NCBI RefSeq assembly: GCF_900099915.1
Contig: NZ_FNDB01000006.1
Location: forward strand, 111,861-175,860
DNA from: Flavobacterium omnivorum
GTDB taxonomy: Bacteria > Bacteroidota > Bacteroidia > Flavobacteriales > Flavobacteriaceae
Direction of reading: 5' to 3'
Length of the DNA: 64,000 nucleotides
Shown: positions 36,907-46,565 of the stretch, piece by piece
How positions within the stretch are numbered: position 1 is the stretch's first letter
Layout: the number at the start of each line of letters is the position of its first letter
Notes under the pieces: model-generated
What the model saw: only the letters and a program-made list of their open reading frames with translations
Databases searched by the model: none
Told to the model about the DNA's origin: nothing
Program-made: the position numbers and the translations under genes

Positions 36907-39144
36907 ATGAACCATGCCGTTATGACAGAAATTGATATTGAAAAAGAAAATAAAGCAATTGCTCAAGAATACAAAGAATTACTTCGTATTAGCTACCAAA
37001 CGTTAAGTGATGAAGATAAAAAACTCATTCGAAAAGCATTTGACGTTTCCGTAGAAGCCCATAAAGAACAACGGAGAAAATCTGGCGAAGCCTATATCTT
37101 CCACCCTATTGCTGTAGCAAAAATTGTTGCTTCGGAAATAGGCTTGGGAGCAACCTCTATTGCAGCAGCCTTGTTGCACGATGTTGTTGAGGATACACCT
37201 ACTACTGTTCAGGATATTGAACGCTTGTTTAATCCAAAAGTAGCGCAAATCGTAGAAGGATTGACCAAAATATCATTGGTACAAAGAGATTTAAATGTTT
37301 CCATGCAAGCAGAAAATTTCCGTAAAATGATATTAACTCTGAATGATGATGTTCGTGTTATTCTTATCAAACTTGCGGATCGTTTGCACAACATGCAAAC
37401 TATGGATTCAATGCAAGAAGACAAACAAACCAAAATTGCATCTGAAACATTGTACATATACGCACCACTAGCACATCGTTTGGGACTTTATAATATAAAA
37501 ACCAAGCTGGAAGATTTAGGATTAGAATATACGGAACCTGCAATTTACAAAGAAATTGTCAGTAAAATAAAAGAAACTAAAGAAGAGCAAGATGCCTATA
37601 TTGACGATATTTCAAATGTCCTAAAAGCCTCTTTAGATGCTGAAGGAGTTGAATACATCATAAAAGGTCGTCCAAAATCGATTTATTCTATTCGTAGAAA
37701 AATGTTAGCCCAAAACGTGAGTTTTGATGAAGTATATGACAAATTTGCACTTCGAATTGTATACAAATCAACGCCACATGATGAGAAATTCGTTGCTTGG
37801 AAAATATATTCTATTGTTACCGACCATTACAGACCAAGTCCAAGTCGTTTGCGGGACTGGATTTCATCACCAAAATCAACAGGTTATGAGGCCTTGCACA
37901 TTACCGTTATGGGGCCAAAAGGACGTTGGGTGGAAGTACAAGTTCGTAGCGAAAGAATGGATGAAATTGCTGAAAAGGGATACGCAGCACATTATAAATA
38001 CAAGAATGGTGCTACCGAAGAAAGTGGTTTAGACGTATGGCTTAATTTACTAAAGGAAGCGCTAGAAAATTCTGAAACGAATGCTGTGGACTTTGTAGAA
38101 GATTTCAAAATGAATTTATATTCAAAAGAAATCTTCGTCTTTACTCCAAAAGGGGAAATAAAATCGTTGCCTAAAGGAGCTACATCGCTCGATTTTGCGT
38201 TTAGCATTCACTCTGAAATAGGAATACGAACTAGAGGAACTCGGGTCAATGGAAAACTAGTTCCTTTGAATTTTGAATTAAAAAGTGGAGATCAAATAGA
38301 AGTCATTACGTCACAGCATCAAAAGCCCACCAGTAACTGGCTTGATTATGTCACCACCTCTCGAGCGAAAACGAAAATAAAAAATGTTTTAAACGAAAAT
38401 ACCAAGAAAATAGGTGAAGAAGGCAAAGAACTGCTTACTCGAAAATTAAAGCATCTAAAAATAACCATGAGTGAGCAGGTTATTAATGAGTTAGTCAACT
38501 TTTTTAAACTAAAAACGAGTTTAGATTTATTCTATAGAGTGGGAATTGGCGCGATCGAGAACCAGCAACTTAAAGATTACGCCGCGCAAAAAAGCAATAC
38601 ATTCATTAATTTCTTCAAAAATAAAATGAAGCGTTCTTCCAGTACCACTGCTGACGAAGACATTCACAAACCAATAGTTAGCAGTAATTATGACATGCTA
38701 GTTTTTGGGAAAGAACATGACAAACTAGATTATAAATTATCTCCTTGCTGTAATCCAATTCCTGGCGATGACGTATTTGGGTTTGTAACAATCAATGAAG
38801 GGATAAAAGTGCACAAAAAAGATTGTCCTAATGCTATAGGAATGCAATCCAATTACGCCTACCGAATTATGTCGGCCAAGTGGATAGATTCTTCTCAGGA
38901 AGAGTTCAAAGCCATTATAAACATAACAGGAATGGACGTTTTAGGACTTACAAATCAATTAACAAAAGTGATATCAAACAACATGAATGTGAATATTCAA
39001 AGTATAGCGCTGAGCACTGATGCTGGAATTTTTCATGGCCAAGTTACAGTAATTGTTCAAAACAATACCATTTTGAAAAAAATGATTAATAATATCAAAA
39101 AGATTGACGGAATAGATAAAGTAACTCGGGAGTACAAAACGTAG
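36907..39144 (+). CDS. RelA/SpoT (p)ppGpp synthetase/hydrolase
   Basis: 745 residues. HD hydrolase domain at ~35-200 with HPIAVAK and ALLHDVVEDT intact; synthetase domain at ~240-360 with GRPKSIYSIRRKM and WVEVQVRSERMDEIAEKGYAAHYKYK; TGS (FTPKGEIKSLPKGATSLDFAF) and C-terminal ACT region. Both HD and synthetase motifs are kept, so it is a bifunctional long RSH controlling the stringent response. An in-frame ATG at 36922 (MTEIDIEKENK) is the likelier start; the first ATG is at 36907. Confidence 0.95.
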   Translation: MNHAVMTEIDIEKENKAIAQEYKELLRISYQTLSDEDKKLIRKAFDVSVEAHKEQRRKSGEAYIFHPIAVAKIVASEIGLGATSIAAALLHDVVEDTPTTVQDIERLFNPKVAQIVEGLTKISLVQRDLNVSMQAENFRKMILTLNDDVRVILIKLADRLHNMQTMDSMQEDKQTKIASETLYIYAPLAHRLGLYNIKTKLEDLGLEYTEPAIYKEIVSKIKETKEEQDAYIDDISNVLKASLDAEGVEYIIKGRPKSIYSIRRKMLAQNVSFDEVYDKFALRIVYKSTPHDEKFVAWKIYSIVTDHYRPSPSRLRDWISSPKSTGYEALHITVMGPKGRWVEVQVRSERMDEIAEKGYAAHYKYKNGATEESGLDVWLNLLKEALENSETNAVDFVEDFKMNLYSKEIFVFTPKGEIKSLPKGATSLDFAFSIHSEIGIRTRGTRVNGKLVPLNFELKSGDQIEVITSQHQKPTSNWLDYVTTSRAKTKIKNVLNENTKKIGEEGKELLTRKLKHLKITMSEQVINELVNFFKLKTSLDLFYRVGIGAIENQQLKDYAAQKSNTFINFFKNKMKRSSSTTADEDIHKPIVSSNYDMLVFGKEHDKLDYKLSPCCNPIPGDDVFGFVTINEGIKVHKKDCPNAIGMQSNYAYRIMSAKWIDSSQEEFKAIINITGMDVLGLTNQLTKVISNNMNVNIQSIALSTDAGIFHGQVTVIVQNNTILKKMINNIKKIDGIDKVTREYKT

Positions 39145-39248
39145 CGCAATCTTGATTTTGCTGACTTTTTCTTAGGCATTTTGAACTCGTATTGGAACAA
39201 ACTTGAAACTTAACAAACCGGAAACTTTAAACTTTAAACTAAAAAAAT

Positions 39249-39256
39249 TATCTTTG
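39249..39256 (+). promoter_or_regulatory. -7 promoter box just before the Fur-family gene
   Basis: TATCTTTG ends 7 bp before the ATG at 39264. A TTTA at ~39226, 20 bp upstream, is a weak -33. If used, transcription starts within 1-3 nt of the ATG, giving a nearly leaderless mRNA. Confidence 0.5.
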
Positions 39257-39263
39257 CCACTAT

Positions 39264-39731
39264 ATGACACTCATTTCCACAGATAACACCAAAAACCAAG
39301 AAATTGTAAAAAATGTTTTTACAATGTATCTTGAAAAAAAAGGACATCGCAAAACCCCTGAACGTTATGCTATCCTTCAGGAAATTTACGATAGCGAAGA
39401 GCATTTTGATGTAGAAAATTTATATATCAAAATGAAAAACAAAAACTATCGTGTGAGTAGGGCAACACTTTACAATACAATCGAGTTGCTCTTGGATTGT
39501 GCTTTAGTTCGCAAACACCAATTTGGACAAAATCAAGCACATTACGAAAAATCGTATTTTGACAAGCAGCACGACCATATTATAATGACTGACACAGGTG
39601 AAGTAATTGAGTTTTGTGATCCAAGAATTCAAAGTATCAAAAAAACAATCGAAGAAATTTTTGATATCGAAATTACAAATCATTCGTTATATCTCTACGC
39701 AGTAAAGAAACAAAAAGACAACTTGGAATAA
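39264..39731 (+). CDS. Fur-family transcriptional regulator
   Basis: 155 residues: winged-helix domain with [29 protein letters not shown] and the recognition-helix region [21 protein letters not shown], then the dimerisation/metal domain with [17 protein letters not shown]. It lacks the CxxC structural zinc pairs (the usual LxCxxCG stretch reads IIMTDTG). Metal specificity (iron, zinc, peroxide) cannot be decided. The promoter is almost flush with the ATG and it precedes purA by 43 bp on the same strand. Confidence 0.92.
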   Translation: MTLISTDNTKNQEIVKNVFTMYLEKKGHRKTPERYAILQEIYDSEEHFDVENLYIKMKNKNYRVSRATLYNTIELLLDCALVRKHQFGQNQAHYEKSYFDKQHDHIIMTDTGEVIEFCDPRIQSIKKTIEEIFDIEITNHSLYLYAVKKQKDNLE

Positions 39732-39774
39732 GATCGTTTAAAAACATAAAAATTAACTACAAATAACGTACAGA

Positions 39775-41046
39775 ATGACCGTAGATTTATTATTAGGATT
39801 ACAATGGGGAGATGAAGGAAAAGGAAAAATTGTTGATGTTCTTACTTCTAAATACGATATTATTGCTCGTTTTCAAGGAGGACCAAACGCAGGACATACT
39901 TTAGAATTTGACGGAATAAAACACGTACTTAGAACCATTCCTTCTGGAATTTTTCACGGAAATAACATGAACATCATTGGTAATGGTGTTGTAATTGACC
40001 CTGTAGTTTTTAAAAGTGAAATTGATGGCTTAGCCAAATTTAACTTAGACCTAAAGGCAAAGCTAATTATTTCTAGAAAAGCTCATTTAATATTACCTAC
40101 CCATCGTTTACTGGATGCAGCATCTGAAGCATCAAAAGGAAAAGCAAAAATAGGGTCTACTCTAAAAGGAATTGGTCCAACGTATATGGACAAAACCGGA
40201 AGAAACGGTATCCGCGTTGGAGACATTGAACTAGAGGATTTTGCAGATCGTTACAGAGCTTTGGCGGATAAGCATGAAGCCATGATTGCGTTTTACAATG
40301 TTGATATTCAGTACAATTTACCCGAATTAGAAAAAGAATTTTTTGAAGCTATCGAAGATCTAAAAAAATTAGATTTTATTGATAGTGAAGAGTATTTACA
40401 CCAAGCTCAAAAGGCAGGTAAATCAATATTATGTGAAGGTGCTCAAGGTTCATTATTGGACGTTGATTTTGGGACCTACCCTTTTGTAACATCCTCTAAC
40501 ACTACTGCTGCTGGTGCTTGTACTGGTTTAGGAATTGCCCCAAATAAAATCAAAGAAGTCTATGGGATTTTTAAAGCGTATGTAACTCGCGTAGGTAGTG
40601 GTCCTTTCCCAACGGAACTTTTTGACGAAGACGGTGCTACTATGGCAAGTGTTGGAAATGAATTTGGATCTGTGACTGGCAGACAAAGACGTTGTGGGTG
40701 GTTAGACTTAGTAGCACTTAAATATGCTATTCAAGTTAATGGTGTTACACAATTAATGATGATGAAAGGCGATGTACTTTCAGGATTTGAAACGTTAAAA
40801 GTATGTACGGAATACAATTATAAAGGAGAGAAAATTTCTCATTTTCCTTATAATATCGAACCTGAGAATGTAACTCCAGTGTATCAGGAATTCAAAGGTT
40901 GGCATGCCGATTTAACCGGAATGACCACTTACGAAGAACTACCAACAGAGTTGAAAGAGTACATCGAATTTATCGAAAGAGAAGTTGAAGTTCCTATCAA
41001 AATAGTTTCTGTTGGACCAGATAGAAAGCAAACTATTCTGAAATAA
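39775..41046 (+). CDS. purA: Adenylosuccinate synthetase
   Basis: First step from IMP to AMP. 423 residues: GLQWGDEGKGKIVD phosphate loop, QGGPNAGHT, GKAKIGSTLKGIGPTYMDKTGR, QGSLLDVDFGTYPFVTSS and TGRQRRCGWLDLVALKYA, all diagnostic. The start ATG lies 43 bp after the Fur-family gene, which may share its transcript. Ends with a strong terminator 13 bp after the stop. Confidence 0.97.
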   Translation: MTVDLLLGLQWGDEGKGKIVDVLTSKYDIIARFQGGPNAGHTLEFDGIKHVLRTIPSGIFHGNNMNIIGNGVVIDPVVFKSEIDGLAKFNLDLKAKLIISRKAHLILPTHRLLDAASEASKGKAKIGSTLKGIGPTYMDKTGRNGIRVGDIELEDFADRYRALADKHEAMIAFYNVDIQYNLPELEKEFFEAIEDLKKLDFIDSEEYLHQAQKAGKSILCEGAQGSLLDVDFGTYPFVTSSNTTAAGACTGLGIAPNKIKEVYGIFKAYVTRVGSGPFPTELFDEDGATMASVGNEFGSVTGRQRRCGWLDLVALKYAIQVNGVTQLMMMKGDVLSGFETLKVCTEYNYKGEKISHFPYNIEPENVTPVYQEFKGWHADLTGMTTYEELPTELKEYIEFIEREVEVPIKIVSVGPDRKQTILK

Positions 41047-41053
41047 AATTACC

Positions 41054-41085
41054 AAACGCTCTGAAAATTCAGAGCGTTTTTTTTT
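41054..41085 (+). terminator. Terminator after purA
   Basis: A 12-bp stem (AAACGCTCTGAA with TTCAGAGCGTTT, 41054-41079) followed by a T-run. The right continuation CTCTCCAACC...GTCGAGGGAGCC (41087-41130) looks like a fragment of a dispersed repeat. Confidence 0.9.
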
Positions 41086-41185
41086 CCTCTCTCCAACCTT
41101 CCCTAAAGTCGAGGGAGCCGAGACCGGATTATTTTTTAAATAATAATATTTCATCTAAACAAAAAAAAATACTTTCGATACACCC

Positions 41186-41767
41186 ATGAAAAATCCAACT
41201 ATCAAAATTCAAAAAACAGAAATTCTATCTGATAACTGGTATCTATTAAACAAAGTTACTTTCGACTATCAAAAAAAAGACGATTCTTGGATTACCCAAA
41301 AAAGAGAAGTCTACGATAGAGGAAACGGCGCCGCCATTTTACTTTATAACACACAACAAAAAACAGTTATTCTAACACGTCAGTTTCGCTTGCCAACGTA
41401 TCTTAATGGAAATGACTCTGGAATGATGATTGAAGTTTGCGCCGGTCTTTTAGACCAAGACAATCCAGAACAATGCATCATTCGAGAAACAGAGGAAGAG
41501 ACAGGATACCGACTCACAAAAGTCACTAAAATCATGCAAACCTATATGTCTCCTGGTGCTGTAACTGAAATTTTATACTTGTTTGTTGGGGCTTACGATC
41601 AATCTATGAAAGTTAGTGAGGGTGGCGGAGTAGCACACGAACAGGAGAATATTGATGTACTCGAAATGCCCTATGAAGAAGCATACGCTATGATAGCATC
41701 AGGCCAAATTCAAGATGCCAAAACAATTATGTTATTACAACATGCCAAAATAAACAATCTTGTTTAA
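41186..41767 (+). CDS. Nudix hydrolase (GDP-mannose/ADP-ribose pyrophosphatase type)
   Basis: 193 residues with the Nudix box GLLDQDNPEQCIIRETEEETGY. The N-terminal beta strands (WYLLNKVTFDY) and TYMSPGAVTEILYLFVG fit the NudK/NudF group, which hydrolyses nucleotide-sugar diphosphates. Stop overlaps the start of the EamA transporter gene by one base, so they form a pair. Confidence 0.9.
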   Translation: MKNPTIKIQKTEILSDNWYLLNKVTFDYQKKDDSWITQKREVYDRGNGAAILLYNTQQKTVILTRQFRLPTYLNGNDSGMMIEVCAGLLDQDNPEQCIIRETEEETGYRLTKVTKIMQTYMSPGAVTEILYLFVGAYDQSMKVSEGGGVAHEQENIDVLEMPYEEAYAMIASGQIQDAKTIMLLQHAKINNLV

Positions 41768-42648
41768 TGAATAGTCAGACTAAGGGGATTTTATTTGCCT
41801 TATTCGCTACCTTTCTATGGTCAGTCAACATGGTCATTGCTAGTGGTGTAAAAGGACATATTCCACCAGTGGGATTGGCTTTTTGGCGCTGGACCGTTGC
41901 TTGTATTGTTTTAGCTCCTTTTGCTGCTAAAAGGACTTTTGAAAGTTTACCAATACTAAAAAAGCACTTTTGGTATCTTACACTTACCGCCGTTTTGGGT
42001 ATTACTATTTTTAATACACTGATATACTTTGCTGGAAAAACTACAAGTGCTGTCAATTTATCATTAATTGCGATTTCGATTCCGCTGTTTATCATTATCC
42101 TTTCCAGAATCATTTACAAAGAGAAAGTATCCAATATAAAAATAGCAGGAATTGCTACCATAATTACAGGAGTTCTGGTGCTTATTTCTAAAGGTTCCTT
42201 ACAAGCATTGCTTAGCATCAACTTTACAACTGGAGACTTGTTAATGCTTCTCGCTTGTTTCTTTTTTGCGTGTTACACTATTTTAGTTCGAAAAAAACCA
42301 CAACCACTAGCTCCGAAAGTATTTTTGTTTAGTGTTTTCAGTATTGGTACGGCACTACTGCTTCCCTTTTATATTTGGGAAAATATCAATTATCAAAAAG
42401 TGATTTTTGATTCTACAACAATCTTAATTACGCTATACGTTGGTATTTTTGCGTCGCTAGTTTCTTTTTATTTATGGAACGAGGCAATCCGATTAATAGG
42501 TACTTCGAAAACTGCTTTAATTTATTATTTGATTCCAATATTTAGCGGTATACTCGCTTATTTTTTTCTAAATCAAGCTATTGGACTTACTCAAATTACA
42601 AGTATGGGAATCATTATTTCTGGCCTGTTCATTACAGCTAAAAAATAA
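41767..42648 (+). CDS. EamA/DMT-family transporter
   Basis: 293 residues with ten hydrophobic helices in two EamA repeats (LFALFATFLWSVNMVIASG and FACYTILVRKKP...SFYLWNEAIRLIG). Exports or imports an unidentified small metabolite (amino acids, sugars or purines are typical). Translation is coupled to the Nudix gene (TAATG). The ~200 bp after it have no gene. Confidence 0.9.
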   Translation: MNSQTKGILFALFATFLWSVNMVIASGVKGHIPPVGLAFWRWTVACIVLAPFAAKRTFESLPILKKHFWYLTLTAVLGITIFNTLIYFAGKTTSAVNLSLIAISIPLFIIILSRIIYKEKVSNIKIAGIATIITGVLVLISKGSLQALLSINFTTGDLLMLLACFFFACYTILVRKKPQPLAPKVFLFSVFSIGTALLLPFYIWENINYQKVIFDSTTILITLYVGIFASLVSFYLWNEAIRLIGTSKTALIYYLIPIFSGILAYFFLNQAIGLTQITSMGIIISGLFITAKK

Positions 42649-42855
42649 AATGCGACCTATTTTTTATAGTGAACTCTATTTGTAATTAAAGCATTGAGAT
42701 AAAAAGTCAAGGACAACATCTTCGATAAATTCCAATGCGTAGTAACAATTCTAATACAATCAAATTTAACTACTGCGTAGTAAAGCTATTCGTTTACTCT
42801 AACCTTTGAATAGAACGCCATTATCTCGCTTCTTTTTACTGAGCTCTTTGGGCAT

Positions 42856-42893
42856 AAAAAAAGCAACATAAAATCGTTTTTATGCTGCTTTTC
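42856..42893 (-). terminator. Terminator after the 1-Cys peroxiredoxin
   Basis: An imperfect 13-bp stem (AAGCAACATAAAA with TTTTATGCTGCTT, one G-U type mismatch) with a U-run on the minus strand, 25 bp past the stop. Confidence 0.75.
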
Positions 42894-42917
42894 AATCTTT
42901 AATAGCGCGGTAAATTA

Positions 42918-43556
42918 TTATTTATTAGGCTGTGGCGTCATCCTTAAATACGGTTTAACTCTTTCATAGCCTTTAGGAAACTTAGCTGCAATATCTTCAT
43001 CTTTAATAGCAGTTGAAATCACTACATTGTCCCCATCTTTCCAGTTAGCTGGTGTCGCCACGCTATATTTAGCTGTTAACTGTAGACTATCGATTACACG
43101 CAGAATTTCATCAAAATTTCTACCTGTAGATGCCGGATAGGTTAAGGTCAATTTTACTTTTTTGTCAGGCCCAATTATAAAAACGGAACGCACAGTAAAA
43201 CTCTCACTTGCATTAGGATGAATCATATCATATAATGCTGCAATTCGTTTGTCTTCATCCGCAATAATAGGGAAATTTACTGTCGTATTTTGAGTTTCAT
43301 TGATATCTTTGATCCATTCCATGTGCGAATCTACTCCGTCCACGCTCAAGGCAATAACTTTTACATCCCTCTTTTCAAATTCAGGATAATAATTGGCTAC
43401 GGTTCCCAATTCAGTGGTACAAACTGGAGTAAAATCAGCTGGATGTGAGAACAAAACACCCCACGAGTCTCCAAGCCATTCATGAAATTTTATTTTTCCT
43501 TGTGACGTTTCTGCTTCAAAATCGGGAGCAATATCGCCTAATCGTACTCTTGCCAT
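42918..43556 (-). CDS. 1-Cys peroxiredoxin (Prx6 type)
   Basis: 212 residues. The peroxidatic cysteine is in HPADFTPVCTTELG; there is no resolving cysteine partner in the usual place, and the C-terminal extension (VATPANWKDGDNVVI, GYERVKPYLRMTPQP) is that of the Prx6/AhpC-like 1-Cys group. Reduces peroxides in the cytoplasm. The 249 bp upstream (43557-43805) hold no gene. Confidence 0.94.
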   Translation of the reverse strand: MARVRLGDIAPDFEAETSQGKIKFHEWLGDSWGVLFSHPADFTPVCTTELGTVANYYPEFEKRDVKVIALSVDGVDSHMEWIKDINETQNTTVNFPIIADEDKRIAALYDMIHPNASESFTVRSVFIIGPDKKVKLTLTYPASTGRNFDEILRVIDSLQLTAKYSVATPANWKDGDNVVISTAIKDEDIAAKFPKGYERVKPYLRMTPQPNK

Positions 43557-43805
43557 ACTCGTTTTTTTTATTGATTAGTAACATTGTAAGTTATTGAAAT
43601 AAAAGCAATAAAGGAGAAAATTAATCTTAAGATTGTACTAAATTATCACCTAAATCAGAAAATGACCATCTCAAAATTTGACCATAAAAATGCCAAATCA
43701 CTTACTGTTGATCAACGGATCAATTTTTTGTTTGCCATTCAGATTAAGAAAGAATGCTTAACAAAATATACTGTATAGTTGGAAAGAACTCCTGAAAATA
43801 CAGTT

Positions 43806-45017
43806 CTATTTTTTCTTTAGATTAGGCAAAAAGAAGGCGATACCACCTATCAAAGGCAAATACGCGCACAGATGGTAAACATAATTTATACTGGTATGAT
43901 CCGCAAGATTTCCCAATAATGCAGAACCCAAACCTCCCATTCCAAAGGCGAAACCATAGAAAAGGCCAGAGACCATACCTAATTTTTTAGGCAATAGTTC
44001 TTGCGCAAACACCAAGATAGCCGGAAATGCAGATGAAATAATCGTACCTATTATGACGGACAAAACCCCTGTCCAAAATAAATCGACATACGGCAACAGC
44101 AGAGTAAAAGGAGCAGCTCCCAACACTGAAAACCATATTACGTATTTCCTTCCAAATTTATCCCCTAACGGCCCTCCAATTAAGGTTCCAATAGCACAAG
44201 AAGCCAAAAACAAAACCAAATGAAATTGAGCTTCCTGAACAGATAAATTAAATTTTTCCATCAAGTAAAAAGTAAAGTAACTAGACATACTTGCCATATA
44301 GAAGAATTTCGAAAAGATCAATACCATCAAAATTGCAACCGAAATCCTTATGGTTTTTGGGGATAAATTAGGCAATTCGACTACTGCTTTTTTAGTACTT
44401 CTTAAGCTCAGATGGTTTTGGTACCAAAGTGCAATTCTACTCAAAACAAGTAAGCCAATCAGCGCAACAACCACGAACCAAATAATATAATATTGGGAGT
44501 TAGGAACTACAATTAAGGCGACTAGCAACGGTCCGATGGCAGTTCCTGCATTACCTCCCAACTGAAAAATGGATTGTGCCAAGCCGCGTTTGCCGCCTGA
44601 TGCCAAAAAGGAGATTCGCGATGCTTCAGGATGAAAAATGGAAGAACCAATTCCAACCAAAACTACTGAAACAATAATCATTTCAAAACTGGAAGCATAG
44701 GACAAACAGACAATTCCAGATAAAGTGAATAGCATTCCGAAAATTTGGGAAAAAGGCTTTGGTCTTTTATCCGTGTATAAACCAACCACAGGCTGCAAAA
44801 TAGAGGCCGCCAATTGATAGGCTAACGTAATTAAACCAATTTGGGTAAACGTCAACTGAAAGTTTTCCTTTAAAATAGGGTAAGCCGCAGGGATAACGGC
44901 TTGCAATAAATCATTCAGTAAATGGGCAAATGCTATCGAAAATAATATGGAATAAACGGTTTGTTGAGCAACAGGCGTTGTTTCAATTGAAGCAACCTTA
45001 TTAGAAGATACATTCAT
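43806..45017 (-). CDS. MFS transporter, Fsr (fosmidomycin resistance)-like
   Basis: 403 residues with 12 membrane segments. The start AHLLNDLLQAVIPAAYPILKENFQLTFTQIGLI and the motif GIGSSIFHPEASRIS are the Fsr hallmarks. Export of fosmidomycin-type compounds is known for E. coli Fsr, but many homologues have unknown substrates. It is preceded by an AEC-family gene on the same strand with a 42-bp gap. Confidence 0.9.
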   Translation of the reverse strand: MNVSSNKVASIETTPVAQQTVYSILFSIAFAHLLNDLLQAVIPAAYPILKENFQLTFTQIGLITLAYQLAASILQPVVGLYTDKRPKPFSQIFGMLFTLSGIVCLSYASSFEMIIVSVVLVGIGSSIFHPEASRISFLASGGKRGLAQSIFQLGGNAGTAIGPLLVALIVVPNSQYYIIWFVVVALIGLLVLSRIALWYQNHLSLRSTKKAVVELPNLSPKTIRISVAILMVLIFSKFFYMASMSSYFTFYLMEKFNLSVQEAQFHLVLFLASCAIGTLIGGPLGDKFGRKYVIWFSVLGAAPFTLLLPYVDLFWTGVLSVIIGTIISSAFPAILVFAQELLPKKLGMVSGLFYGFAFGMGGLGSALLGNLADHTSINYVYHLCAYLPLIGGIAFFLPNLKKK

Positions 45018-45059
45018 TTTTTTACTAAAACTATTAATTATTAATGGCTTAAATCGATT

Positions 45060-45968
45060 TTAAATTTGAAGCACAAAATACCAAAACACCAAGGTGATAA
45101 ATGACAGTGGAATTCCAAAACCAATCATCATACTGCTTAACCGGGGTTTTAAACCGTGGGAAGTAGCTAAGATACTTGCTGTAATCATGGGAGCCATAGC
45201 TGACTCCATAATGGCAACCTCAATCATCTTTGAATGTTGTTGCAAAATTACGACATACAGTAAATAAAGCAGTGCAGGAGTCAACATTAATTTATACAAA
45301 AGTCCTAATCCTAAAAACTTCCAATGTTGGCTTTTTCTATCAAACCGTAATTGTAAACCTACAGAAAGCATCGCTAGAGGTGTCATAACGCTTCCTGTTT
45401 TCTGTAATACATATTGAACGTATTCGTGAAAATCAAAATTCAGATAATTCATTAAACAGGCGGCTAGAAAGGTTATAAATGGCGGAAAGAACATGATTTT
45501 TTTTGCAATATGAAAACCGTTTGGCGTTCCTGTAGAATACAACGTGGCTACTAGAATTCCCAAAGTGGAAAGCACAACAAACGAACCCGGTTGATCAACT
45601 AAAATAGCAGTTTTTAAACCCTCTTCGCCATATAAAGCCTCGATTATGGGAAAGCCTAAAAAGGAAGTATTCCCTAAACCAGCGGTAATAATTAAACAGC
45701 CGATGAGTTTTCTGGACCAGCCGAATTTTTTTCCCAAAAAACTAAACAAGAAGTAGGCACCAGCAAAAGTAATCCAAGCAACTCCAATAGGAAATAGCAA
45801 TTCGTTACTCCACTCAATTTTGGGAATATAATATAAGGCTAAAGCGGGAAGACAAACGTAAATAACAATCTTGTTTAACAACTTGTAAATAGGAACGGGA
45901 AATCCTTTAATATTTTGGAAAATAATACCTAAAAACAAAAAAACGAAGATTAAAATAAAGTTGCTCAT
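45060..45968 (-). CDS. AEC-family (auxin efflux carrier) transporter
   Basis: 302 residues from the ATG at 45968 (MSNFILIFVFLFLGIIFQNIKGFP); 31 upstream codons in frame reach the MITE-like element and are unlikely to be translated. Ten membrane segments with the AEC-typical KLLNKIVIYVCLPALAL and GLGNTSFLGFP. Family members export dicarboxylates, auxin or malate; substrate unknown. It shares the 42-bp spacing with the Fsr-like gene that follows. Confidence 0.9.
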   Translation of the reverse strand: MSNFILIFVFLFLGIIFQNIKGFPVPIYKLLNKIVIYVCLPALALYYIPKIEWSNELLFPIGVAWITFAGAYFLFSFLGKKFGWSRKLIGCLIITAGLGNTSFLGFPIIEALYGEEGLKTAILVDQPGSFVVLSTLGILVATLYSTGTPNGFHIAKKIMFFPPFITFLAACLMNYLNFDFHEYVQYVLQKTGSVMTPLAMLSVGLQLRFDRKSQHWKFLGLGLLYKLMLTPALLYLLYVVILQQHSKMIEVAIMESAMAPMITASILATSHGLKPRLSSMMIGFGIPLSFITLVFWYFVLQI

Positions 45969-46069
45969 GGCGAAGAATTGATTGTAAAAATACCATTTAA
46001 ATTCAGTTCCGGAATAAAGAAATTTATAAATTATAATTTTAACCAAAAGATAGAAATACATTTTATCTA

Positions 46070-46276
46070 ACCTGTTGGGTGCAATTATTGAAAACGTTGT
46101 TCGAGTGTTTTTTGTGAAGTAAAACGGAACAAAAATTTTCGATAAGCTCCGCTACTCGAAGTGACGTGCATTGAAAACCGTTTTTAATGAAATTTTTCTT
46201 GCTCTCGTTACATTTTCCTACCGAAAAAATACTCGCACTGACGAAAAATTACCAAAAACTAAGTACACCCAACGGA
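46070..46276. mobile_element. MITE-like element, 207 bp, with 9-bp target duplication
   Basis: Flanked by identical TTTTATCTA at 46061-46069 and 46277-46285. Ends are near-inverted: CCTGTTGGGTG at 46071-46081 and CACCCAACGG at 46266-46275 (one-base gap). Interior halves hold imperfect inverted copies of a CGAGT...TTTTTTCG...AAAA segment. No coding frame. The structure is that of a non-autonomous transposon with a 9-bp target duplication. Source transposase is not in the window. Confidence 0.7.
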
Positions 46277-46565
46277 TTTTATCTACTATAATACTAAGTG
46301 CATTTTTTTTACTGACAAAGTAAAAAACCTACTTAACAGGTTTTACAACAAGTAAATAATCAAAAATCCAGCTTTAAAAATGAAATAGTTGAATTAATAA
46401 ATACCACTTGCGCACAATTTATTGTCAAAAAATATCAGAAACAGGACTAAACAGCGTAAACGCTATAATTATTTAAATTTTTCACTTCAAAATAACGGTT
46501 TCTTCGAGAAACCCTTTTTGAAATTATTTTTGTTTTCACTACTTTTACTTTTCAAATCACATGTT

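Noticed and set aside
41087..41130. Repeat-like CTCTCCAACC...GTCGAGGGAGCC stretch after the purA terminator
   Set aside because: Too short and without a second copy in the window to support a repeat call.
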